This document shows positions 8,750-15,628 of a stretch of 64,000 bases of DNA, piece by piece. The stretch's first letter is position 1; the number at the start of each line of letters is the position of its first letter. Source of the stretch: Sporocytophaga sp. (lineage in GTDB: Bacteria; Bacteroidota; Bacteroidia; Cytophagales; Cytophagaceae); assembly GCF_017745095.1 (NCBI RefSeq), contig NZ_JAGHZZ010000005.1, positions 52,235-116,234 on the forward strand, given 5' to 3'. The position numbers and the translations under genes were made by a program. The notes beneath the pieces are model-generated. The model did not search any database. It worked only from the letters and a program-made list of their open reading frames with translations, and was not told where the DNA came from.

Positions 8750-8869
8750 GTGGTGTCGGGTCTTTCGACCCGACACATTTTAAATTATTGATTGATTAAA
8801 AATAATTTCTATAATCCGAAATTCTTAATCTGGGTTGATGGAGTGTCAGGTCGAAAGACCTGACACCAC
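8750..8869. mobile_element. 120-bp palindrome-tipped element, copy 1 (MITE/REP-like)
   Basis: 120 bp bounded by imperfect 27-bp terminal inverted repeats. The left end is GTGGTGTCGGGTC-TTTC-GACC and the right end is its near-complement GGTC-GAAA-GACCTGACACCAC. Each tip is itself a 9-bp stem hairpin with a 4-base loop (TTTC or GAAA). A second full copy lies at 9165-9284, about 95% identical by eye. It has no coding capacity. The structure is that of REP/BIME-type or MITE elements moved in trans; the responsible transposase is not in the window. Confidence 0.7.
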
Positions 8870-8973
8870 GGGAAGCTAGAAAACTTAGAATTGTAAGAAA
8901 TCCAAATATTATTGTTGAAACTATAAAAATCCAAATATTGAATTTCTTCATTAATCAGAGTAATCATTTAAGT

Positions 8974-9142
8974 GGCACATAACGTATGGGGTGTTGACGT
9001 GGCGGGTTTTAAAGCGCTTCACTATCCACCGTTGCTGCCCTAACACGCCATATAAGAATAAATAAAAAAGTGCGGTGTTTAAAGCTCTGCCCTCGAAATC
9101 TTCATCATCACCCCGCCATGGCCACAACCTGATGTTATAAGC
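8974..9142. repeat. ~168-bp imperfect inverted-repeat element
   Basis: The ends are imperfect inverted repeats of about 31 bases: CATAACGTATGGGGTGTTGA then CGTGGCGGG at 8978-9006, and CCCGCCATGGCCACAACCTG then ATGTTATAAGC at 9112-9142. The interior has no reading frame of note. It sits exactly between the two copies of the 120-bp element. It may be a separate non-autonomous element or a structured RNA or DNA repeat. Confidence 0.45.
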
Positions 9143-9164
9143 ATACCTTTTTATTTATATTTCT

Positions 9165-9284
9165 GTGTTGTCGGGTCTTTCGACCCGACACATTTTAAAT
9201 TATCGATTGATTAGAAATAATTTCTATAATCCGAAATTCTTAATCTGGGTTGATAGAGTGTCAGGTCGAAAGACCTGACACCAC
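9165..9284. mobile_element. 120-bp palindrome-tipped element, copy 2, abutting the CRISPR array
   Basis: This is the second copy of the element at 8750-8869, in the same orientation, with the same hairpin tips and the same internal sequence (for example ATAATCCGAAATTCTTAATC). Its right end is followed by an exact 20-bp tandem duplication (9271-9290 and 9291-9310, AGACCTGACACCACGGGAAA) that runs straight into the truncated last CRISPR repeat. Confidence 0.7.
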
Positions 9285-9307
9285 GGGAAAAGACCTGACA
9301 CCACGGG

Positions 9308-9790
9308 AAATTAAAAGTCTTAACAACAAAGAATCTAACAGAGTATTGTTTGAGGAAGTTGTTTTTACCCTTCAAATTAAGAGCCTTAACAACAAGAAAA
9401 ACTTTTACCCAATGGAAAATAAAGGTTGTTCTCACCCTTCAAATTAAGGGGCTTAAACAACCATCCAGGTTGTGAATCTCAATACTTAGGTGTTGTTCTT
9501 ACCATTCAAATTAAAGACCTTAGCAACAGTATTTTATTGATGATGTAAGAGAATATAGTTGTTTTTACCCATCAAATTAAGAGCCTTAACAACTGATAGA
9601 GATAGGAGAAAACCTAAATGAGGTTGTTATTACCCTTCAAATTAAAAGACTTAACAACAGAGGTTGAAAGAATCTAACAAAGTAGTGTGTTGTTTTCACC
9701 CCTCAACTTAAGAGCCTTAACAACTTTGAATTACAACACGGTCTCAATGTTCTTGTTGTTTTTACCCTTCAACTTAAGAGCCTTAACAAC
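9308..9790 (-). CRISPR. type VI-B CRISPR array, 8 repeats and 7 spacers
   Basis: 36-bp repeats at 9755-9790, 9689-9724, 9623-9658, 9558-9593, 9492-9527, 9425-9461 (37 bp), 9358-9393 and a truncated 20-bp remnant at 9308-9327. Spacers are 29-31 bp. Read on minus, the repeat starts GTTGTTAAGGCTC and ends GAAGGGTAAAAACAAC, which matches the known Cas13b repeat plan (GTTG at the 5' end, GGGTA...ACAAC at the 3' end) with a CTCTT/AAGGG stem around AATTTG. That places the array on the same strand as cas13b, directly downstream, and in type VI-B the repeat ends up at the 3' side of the crRNA. No two repeats are identical. Confidence 0.95.
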
Positions 9791-9890
9791 CTATCTTAGA
9801 CATTTGGTTAAATTATAGAATTTTATGTCTGTTTTTGTTAATCTAAAATCCAACATTTTTCACTGTTTAAGATAAAATTTACTCCATTTT
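9791..9890 (-). promoter_or_regulatory. candidate leader between cas13b and the array
   Basis: One hundred AT-rich bases separate the cas13b stop from the first repeat on the transcribed strand. No terminator hairpin is visible, so the array could be read through from cas13b or started from a promoter here. I see no unambiguous TTTG/TAnnTTTG pair. The assignment rests on position alone. Confidence 0.35.
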
Positions 9891-12800
9891 TTAATTCCTG
9901 ATTATTCCAAATTCATCTATTATATTTTGAGTCACCTTTAAGAAATATTCACTGTAACTTTGAACCGTCGATTTGGAACATAAGTCAAGCATTAGATTCA
10001 AACTTTCCTTGTCAGGGAATTGATTGTGTGCGAATTTATTTCTGATAAGAATCAGTATATACGCCTTTACTAAATTTGAAGACTTACCTTTTATGGCATC
10101 AGCTTTTATACCTTCAAACTTTTCATTCAAAAACCAATCAATTTCATCTGCAGGTGCAAGTTGTTGTTTCTTAATGATTCCATTGATAATGTATTTCTTA
10201 AAGTTTGGACAATTTTTTTCCTCAAAGTTTGTAGGATGATTTTGCCCATCAAAGCCTTCCTGATCCAATATATGCTTTTCAAGATTTTGGATTTCTTTTA
10301 ATAACTTTTCTCTTCTAATTACCTCATAAGATGATGATTTTAATTCCATTTCATCTTCAAGTTCCTGTTTGTTCCAAACTCTTTCAGGGGCATAGCTGAA
10401 AAGCTTTTTTACTCGTTCATCATTAAGAAACCTTTTAAACTTCCCTATTTCTTTGAGCTTTACACTAGGTTCATACAATTGGCCTTCGGAGTATGGTACA
10501 GTCTTATTCCAGATAAAATTTTCATTCACAATATTATCTGACTTATCCCCATTGTTCCTTTGACTTTGCAGCAAAGCTTTACTTCTAATCTCTTTCCGTT
10601 CCTTTTGTGTTTGATAAAAGTCTTTTAATGTAAGATTTGCATTGTTGTCAAATATATCTTGAAAGAGTTTGTCTGCTATTAATTTAAGAAACAGATCTTG
10701 GGTTTTTACTTTCTTAATCTTAAGATCCTGCTTCATTTTCAGTAGATTCAATTGAGCCTCTTCTGTTAATCCTTTTTTGTTTTTCTTAAAATCAGGGTCA
10801 TTATCTAATTCTCTTTTTGAAAGGTCAATGTAACTTCTTTCTAGAGAATAGAAACTTTGGAATTGATGCGTACCTTTATAAGAATATCTATACCAATCGG
10901 CAAAATCATTTGGACTATCTTCAACTTTTTTATCCTTAATGAAAGTAGGTTTTGGATCAAATATTCCTCTTGGGAAAGCAACAGGTTTAGATAATAATAA
11001 TGTCTTTTGTTTGTCAATTGATCTGATGATATATTGTCTTTTATTAAATAAAATATCAACTTCTTTGTGGACTTTTTTCATCACTGAAGGCTGTCCTTTA
11101 AAATTACTAATTGAGTTATGAAGCCCTGATAAAACTTCATTCCGCATATTTAGATATGCCCAGTAGAAATCTTCAAATTTACTTTGATTAAATAAATCTT
11201 TAATGGATTGTCCCCAATATGGCCCTTCATTCATTTTCCAGAAACTTTCTAATAATGAAAATGCCTCTTCTTTTCTCAAATCATAAAAAGCTAGGGTATA
11301 TTGTAAATGGCTTTGATGTCTCCCTTTCCAATTTTCTCTGGATTTAGTCGGCATAAATCTAATGATATCATCAGCAAGCCATATGGCTTCTTGTCCCTGA
11401 ATTTTAAGTGAAAATACAGGACATTGTTTCTTTTGGGCCTCAGCCAGACAATCTTTAATTAGTTCTCTCTTCTCATCTGTTTCTTTAAGATCCTTATCTA
11501 TTGTTTTTAATAATTTCTCATAATCTAATTGATCTATATCAATGGCACCCTTAAGTTTTTGCGGAATTCTGGAATTTACTTCTTCTGATTTTGGCTGGAA
11601 CCTGTCTATTGTTTCAAATTGCTCAACATATTTTTCAATTATAACTTTTTCTATATCATCAGTTGATTTACCATTGTGTAATAGCTCATATAATAGGGCA
11701 GGTAGTTCATTAATGCTAAGAAGGGCCATCGGTTCTCCTGTCTTTATTTCGCTATTAGAGCCTTCACTAATAATTTTAAGGATTTCTTCTTTGTTAGGTT
11801 TTCCGTTAGACCGGATCTTACGTTTTTCTAGATCATTTCTCTTCTCTTTAATTTGCGCAATCCTACTGGAAATTTTATTGGCTTTTCCTTTTATTAAAAA
11901 TGTTATTGGAATATTATTGTCAATAATGCAATAGGAAGGATTAGGGAATATTTTCCATGAGTTTCTATCGACTTCAGTTGAAACAAAAAACTCTGTTTTA
12001 AGTCTGGTGACTTCTGATAGCTTTCCGAATACATTAATCCTTTCCTTAATTTGTCTATCTGTCTTTAGTTTTGTCCCTTCTATATCTTTAGTTCTGCTAT
12101 CGTGCACATAATTGCCAAAATGAATTTGGAAACGCAAAGATTTAAAATTGGCAAATTCATCGAGGTAACGTAGAGCTAAGTATGCAAATTTGTTATCATA
12201 CCTTTTTCTGATAACAGGATGTACAACAATTGAGTCATTTAACGACTCAATTTCTTTTCTTTCAGTAATGTAGCCATTGACGTCTTCCAGAAATTCTTTT
12301 CTTCTTTCTTCAGATAAAACCTGATATACTTCATCTGGAACTTTACTTAGCTCATCTGCAATTTGGATCAGCAATGCTTCCTTAGTGAATGACTTATTTA
12401 ACTTATGTTCTACTCCGTTATTTTGTAATGCTTCTTTAGAAAACGTGGTGTTAAGTTTTGTCTTTAAACCTTTATAGGACAAGTTTGAATATACCCAATG
12501 AGTTGCCATGAATCTTAAGCTATTGTTCATGGGGGAGATTTCAATTTCTTCCTTCTTTCTTATTTTCTCTTTATAGCCATGTATTCTAGATCTAAAATCT
12601 TCCCCCTGTTTTTTGGTCAAGAACATAGATATAAGAAATACGAGACCACTTCTGGATAAATTTTGGCCATTCACTGAAGGAGTATTGCATTGGGAAATAT
12701 GAATATCCTTTACTTTATAAACTTTATTTTCTTTGTATAAAAGATAATTAAATGATTCATTCAAAACGGAACTATAAATATCATCAGGATTTAAACTGAC

Positions 12801-13403
12801 TTTTTCTCCCTCTGCCTTTCTTCTCTTTAAATCAGCCAGCTTTAATTTGATTAGAATATTAACTTCTTTCGTCAATTCTTTTTTTAGCAACTCACGGGTT
12901 TTGTCACTTTTCATCCTTTTCTTTCGAACAGTGAGGCATGTATTCAAAAATACTTCATCAAGGAAAGGATATATTTTGGGGTCTATGCTTAGTGGAGAAT
13001 GATAATAATGTGTGTAATAATTTCTTAAATCTTCAATGGTCTTAAGTAAGCACAGAAGCATTTCCAAAAAATATTTTCTTTTTGAATCTTCCTTTTCTGA
13101 ATCATTAAAATTGGAAAATCTATTATGAGTTACTGGTAAATCCAGGTAATGGACAACTGGGAAATAAAGTTTTAAAAAATTTACCTGTGCTTCCCATTGT
13201 GCATATGCGATATCCAGCTTAAAAACATTCTTCAGAATTAAGGAAGTATTATTCTCCTTTGATGGTTGATATTTAATTTTCAAAGCCTCAATAGCCTGAT
13301 CAATATTATTTTTGGCAAGATTAAAGTAGCCTCCCAAATAATGTTTATCTTCTTGACTTTGGTGGTTATAATAAATTCTGTTTGCAGAGATTGAATTTTC
13401 CAT
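9891..13403 (-). CDS. cas13b: CRISPR-associated RNA-guided ribonuclease Cas13b
   Basis: 1170 residues, the usual length of Cas13b, the single effector of type VI-B systems. It processes its own pre-crRNA and, once paired to target RNA, cuts RNA with two HEPN domains. Both catalytic motifs are intact: RNYYTH (R127-H132) near the N-terminus and RNKFAH (R1121-H1126) near the C-terminus. Other Cas13b-typical stretches, which I recall from the Bergeyella protein, are the IYYN start (10-13), HPVIRKRYDNKF (395-406), LRFQIHFGNYVHDSR (423-437), WLADDIIRFMPT and FIWNKTV. An 18-residue internal duplication lies around 315-345 (KLNTTFSKEAL / KLNKSFTKEAL). The gene follows a terminator, so it has its own promoter within about 50 bases. 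The array is immediately downstream. No csx27, csx28, cas1 or cas2 is nearby. Confidence 0.97.
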   Translation of the reverse strand: MENSISANRIYYNHQSQEDKHYLGGYFNLAKNNIDQAIEALKIKYQPSKENNTSLILKNVFKLDIAYAQWEAQVNFLKLYFPVVHYLDLPVTHNRFSNFNDSEKEDSKRKYFLEMLLCLLKTIEDLRNYYTHYYHSPLSIDPKIYPFLDEVFLNTCLTVRKKRMKSDKTRELLKKELTKEVNILIKLKLADLKRRKAEGEKVSLNPDDIYSSVLNESFNYLLYKENKVYKVKDIHISQCNTPSVNGQNLSRSGLVFLISMFLTKKQGEDFRSRIHGYKEKIRKKEEIEISPMNNSLRFMATHWVYSNLSYKGLKTKLNTTFSKEALQNNGVEHKLNKSFTKEALLIQIADELSKVPDEVYQVLSEERRKEFLEDVNGYITERKEIESLNDSIVVHPVIRKRYDNKFAYLALRYLDEFANFKSLRFQIHFGNYVHDSRTKDIEGTKLKTDRQIKERINVFGKLSEVTRLKTEFFVSTEVDRNSWKIFPNPSYCIIDNNIPITFLIKGKANKISSRIAQIKEKRNDLEKRKIRSNGKPNKEEILKIISEGSNSEIKTGEPMALLSINELPALLYELLHNGKSTDDIEKVIIEKYVEQFETIDRFQPKSEEVNSRIPQKLKGAIDIDQLDYEKLLKTIDKDLKETDEKRELIKDCLAEAQKKQCPVFSLKIQGQEAIWLADDIIRFMPTKSRENWKGRHQSHLQYTLAFYDLRKEEAFSLLESFWKMNEGPYWGQSIKDLFNQSKFEDFYWAYLNMRNEVLSGLHNSISNFKGQPSVMKKVHKEVDILFNKRQYIIRSIDKQKTLLLSKPVAFPRGIFDPKPTFIKDKKVEDSPNDFADWYRYSYKGTHQFQSFYSLERSYIDLSKRELDNDPDFKKNKKGLTEEAQLNLLKMKQDLKIKKVKTQDLFLKLIADKLFQDIFDNNANLTLKDFYQTQKERKEIRSKALLQSQRNNGDKSDNIVNENFIWNKTVPYSEGQLYEPSVKLKEIGKFKRFLNDERVKKLFSYAPERVWNKQELEDEMELKSSSYEVIRREKLLKEIQNLEKHILDQEGFDGQNHPTNFEEKNCPNFKKYIINGIIKKQQLAPADEIDWFLNEKFEGIKADAIKGKSSNLVKAYILILIRNKFAHNQFPDKESLNLMLDLCSKSTVQSYSEYFLKVTQNIIDEFGIIRN

Positions 13404-13452
13404 TTAAAAATCTGATTTAAAATATCCCTTAATAATAACTAATTTAAACAAA

Positions 13453-13478
13453 AAAGCCGACTCTCTCGACCCGGCTTT
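13453..13478 (-). terminator. terminator between the XRE regulator and cas13b
   Basis: The 7-bp stem AAAGCCG (13453-13459) / CGGCTTT (13472-13478) is followed on minus by a run of Ts. It lies 28 bases past the stop of the XRE gene and about 50 bases before the cas13b ATG, so it should separate the two transcripts. Confidence 0.7.
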
Positions 13479-13505
13479 ATTTTAAATATCTCAAAAGAAT
13501 AATAC

Positions 13506-13883
13506 TTACTTTCCTTCTCTTAACCTCTCATTCTCTCTCTGCAAATATTCAATCTTATCCTCCAACAACTTTATCTTATCTTCATAAAGCTTCTTCATAT
13601 CATCAGGAAAGCTATTGTGAAACGGACCGTGGTTAGGGCCATTATAAACATCTCTATTATTCATGATGTTGAAAATCTTCTTCTCATCAAAATTCAGAAT
13701 ATCCGTCACTGTTAGATCCAGCGCCTTAGCAATCTGTTCAAGTCTGTCATGACTCACATCTGTTTCATCTCTTTCGATTTTTCCATAAGCATTGGTGCTG
13801 ATGCCGAGTAGCTCAGCCATATGATCCTGCTTAAAATTCTTCAGCTCTCTGAGTTTTCTGATCTTGGTTCCAAGTGTTGTCAT
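13506..13883 (-). CDS. XRE-family helix-turn-helix regulator with C-terminal coiled coil
   Basis: 125 residues. The N-terminal 65 residues form a Cro/C1-type HTH: GTKIRKLRELKNFKQDHMAE, then LLGISTNAYGKIERDETDVS. A linker rich in Asn and His follows (NNRDVYNGPNHGPFHN), then a charged coiled coil of about 35 residues (KKLYEDKIKLLEDKIEYLQ). It probably binds DNA as a dimer. Proteins with this HTH-plus-coil layout are common in Bacteroidota and are usually not linked to CRISPR. It lies upstream of cas13b on the same strand, but a terminator separates them, so any regulatory role over cas13b is only a possibility. Confidence 0.85.
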   Translation of the reverse strand: MTTLGTKIRKLRELKNFKQDHMAELLGISTNAYGKIERDETDVSHDRLEQIAKALDLTVTDILNFDEKKIFNIMNNRDVYNGPNHGPFHNSFPDDMKKLYEDKIKLLEDKIEYLQRENERLREGK

Positions 13884-14169
13884 AGCTTTTCAAGAATGCG
13901 AAACCACTTTAAGTTGTTATAAAACAATCTGTTGGTTTCATAGGTAGTTTAATCCTTTAAAATTAGGGCTTTATCTTTACCATACAAAAACATCGAGTGC
14001 TTTTTTATGGTGATGGTGCCAGAAAATACTGTCATCATCGAAAAATAGGAACGACTAAAATCAGGCCCTCGTTATAAGTATCAGGTACCTGATATTAGTA
14101 CAATGCCATTGTAATTAATTAGATGTTAGTTAATTACAAATGAATGTTTTGTCTTAAAAACAGCCAACT

Positions 14170-14502
14170 ATGAAACTACAGAAATCGGCTACCGAACACA
14201 TTGGCATTGTCCAGGCCAATGGAATAAGTGTACTGATAGATGAACATGTCTATCCTGTACAATACGAGTATCTGTGCTACACTTTTGCCCCCGGGCACAG
14301 ACTTAAAGGTGAGCTCCGCATCGAACCCAACATTGTCCCAGGAAGCCGTGCTATATCACCCAGATACGGACTTGTCACGGTATTATACATTTCAAAAGGA
14401 ATAGCTTACTTTAAAGAAAGGAAAAAGTGCTGTGAAGTAAGAGATCTGGCACCAATATCCGCTCCTATACTGGTTTTTATACCGCAAATACTGGCAACAT
14501 GA
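14170..14502 (+). CDS. hypothetical protein, 110 aa
   Basis: An unrecognised small soluble protein, mostly beta strand by pattern (NGISVLIDEHVYPVQYEYLC, GLVTVLYISKGIAYF). It has no signal peptide. Its stop overlaps the start of the next small gene by 4 bases (ATGA at 14499-14502), so the two are probably translated together, with a response regulator following. The 286-base region before it, shared with the divergent XRE gene, should hold promoters for both, but I see no clear motif. Confidence 0.6.
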   Translation: MKLQKSATEHIGIVQANGISVLIDEHVYPVQYEYLCYTFAPGHRLKGELRIEPNIVPGSRAISPRYGLVTVLYISKGIAYFKERKKCCEVRDLAPISAPILVFIPQILAT

Positions 14503-14633
14503 GGAAGATCATTTTAAAACTATTGTTTCCGTTTTTTTATATCTATGATTTTGTAGTGCTTTTTTTTACAAGAAAAGGCATGTCCACCATTGAGCTCCTG
14601 ATAAGAGTGGAGAACCTTGGTAAGCGTGACTGA
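14499..14633 (+). CDS. small membrane-associated protein, 44 aa
   Basis: The 44-codon frame starts at an ATG overlapping the previous stop (ATGA) and ends directly before the next gene. The product is MRKIILKLLFPFFYIYDFVV followed by a short basic tail: one hydrophobic helix flanked by Lys/Arg. Tight overlap on one side and abutment on the other argue that it is a real gene. The function is unknown; it could anchor or modulate the neighbouring response regulator. Confidence 0.5.
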   Translation: MRKIILKLLFPFFYIYDFVVLFFTRKGMSTIELLIRVENLGKRD

Positions 14634-14651
14634 TTGAACCAACTTTTAGCT

Positions 14652-15041
14652 ATGAAAATAAGAATCCTGTACCTCGATGACGAAGAGTACAATAGAAGAT
14701 CTTTTTATGCGAACTTTCGCACCCGATATGAAGTTCAGCTCTGCTCCACAAACAGGGAAGTACTGGACCTTTTAGAGAAGGGAAATCAATACGACATCAT
14801 CATACTGGATCAGTTCACACCTGATATTACAGGCTTTGATTTTTTGTATAACATAAAATTGCATTACGAACCGGTAAGGATAGTCATCACCGCTCATAAG
14901 GATAACAGCAAACTGAGAGAGGCAAGGAGGGAGGGGGAGATCTTTGACTTTCATGACAAGCCCTGGCTGGCAGAGGATCTGGAAGATATCATTCAGAGGG
15001 CAGTAAATTATATAAAATGGAAGCAGAACGCTATCTCGTAG
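14652..15041 (+). CDS. single-domain response regulator (CheY-like receiver)
   Basis: 129 residues from the ATG at 14652 (a TTG at 14634 would add six residues, less likely). It is one receiver domain: the acidic pair in ILYLDDEEYN near the N-terminus, the phospho-acceptor Asp in DIIILDQFTPD, the Thr in VRIVITAH, and the conserved Lys in FDFHDKPWLAEDL. There is no output domain, so it must act through a partner protein. No histidine kinase is encoded nearby. It is the third member of an overlapping three-gene cluster. Its stop codon lies in the edge of a palindromic repeat (15040-15062). Confidence 0.85.
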   Translation: MKIRILYLDDEEYNRRSFYANFRTRYEVQLCSTNREVLDLLEKGNQYDIIILDQFTPDITGFDFLYNIKLHYEPVRIVITAHKDNSKLREARREGEIFDFHDKPWLAEDLEDIIQRAVNYIKWKQNAIS

Positions 15042-15062
15042 AGACGCCATGCTGGCGTCTCT
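15040..15062. repeat. palindromic repeat GAGACGCC family, copy a
   Basis: AGAGACGCCA-TGC-TGGCGTCTCT, a 10-bp perfect stem with a 3-base loop, followed by a T-run. Its first bases overlap the stop codon of the response regulator (TAG, 15039-15041), so it may also act as that gene's terminator. Other copies are at 15487-15524 and 20106-20126. Confidence 0.7.
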
Positions 15063-15168
15063 TTTTGAAGAAAGGGCTGTATTCTTTTGTTTTTGGGATT
15101 TGGTATTTAAATCTTGTCTAAGATAATGGAGAATTAAGTAGAATTATAAAAGACATAAATAACCTTTG

Positions 15169-15301
15169 CTTTGTCATGCTGAACTTGTGAAGCATCTGAG
15201 CTTTCAAAATGAATAGAAATAAGCTATCTAGCAGAATGGTAGTTTAAATAACAACTTTTTTTGTAATTATCAGATCCTTCGCAGGGCTCAGGATGACAAA
15301 G
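15169..15301. mobile_element. 133-bp MITE-like element
   Basis: Terminal inverted repeats CTTTGTCATGCTGA (15169-15182) and TCAGGATGACAAAG (15288-15301) differ at one position. Inside are TTGTGAAGCATCTG and CAGATCCTTCGCAGGGC, the characteristic ends of a repeat type common in Bacteroidota genomes (from memory). It is non-coding. A decayed relative is seen at 19309-19427. Confidence 0.6.
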
Positions 15302-15345
15302 TAGCTGATTGTGGTTTACTAATTAATATTAAGTTGACGGCCATG

Positions 15346-15373
15346 TCCTTCAGGAGAAGGGTAGGGATGAGGT
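15346..15373. repeat. fragment of a REP-type repeat
   Basis: CCTTCAGGAGAAGG followed by GTAGGGATGAGG resembles half of the widespread bacterial repeat written CTCCTTCGGGAGAAGG...GGGATGAGG. Only one half remains. Confidence 0.4.
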
Positions 15374-15486
15374 GTATTACCTTTGATATGTAAACTATAT
15401 AACTAATCCGGTTTGTTTTTAAACAACTAAATTGAAAAAAGTAGGCCTGATGTTCGAATACAGAAAAGGATAAGCTTATTGAAATT

Positions 15487-15524
15487 GAACGTTTGAGACG
15501 CCATGCATGGCGTCTCAAACGTTC
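15487..15524. repeat. 38-bp perfect palindrome (GAGACGCC family, copy b)
   Basis: GAACGTTTGAGACGCCATG joined to its exact reverse complement CATGGCGTCTCAAACGTTC. It can form a cruciform or, in RNA, a long hairpin. It shares the GAGACGCCATG core with the copies at 15040 and 20106. The remaining parts of the 587-base gap 15042-15628 hold no visible gene. Confidence 0.8.
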
Positions 15525-15579
15525 TACTTGTAGATGAGATCAGTTGTAGAGAAAGCTCTAGCTATATATAAAACAACAA

Positions 15580-15599
15580 AGGCTTTCATTAGAAAGCCT
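15580..15599 (-). terminator. hairpin terminator
   Basis: The 8-bp stem AGGCTTTC (15580-15587) / GAAAGCCT (15592-15599) with loop ATTA is followed on minus by TTTGTTGTTTT. It lies 30 bases past the minus-strand stop at 15629. Confidence 0.7.
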
Positions 15600-15628
15600 C
15601 TATTATTTGACGAAGTACAAACTGTTAT

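Noticed and set aside
9211..9447. Short frames across the CRISPR array and repeat element (both strands)
   Set aside because: They consist of repeat and spacer sequence and have no conserved protein pattern.
9308..9790. CRISPR array read on the plus strand
   Set aside because: The repeat's conserved GTTG...ACAAC plan and the cas13b strand both put transcription on minus; on plus the repeat order does not match known type VI-B repeats.
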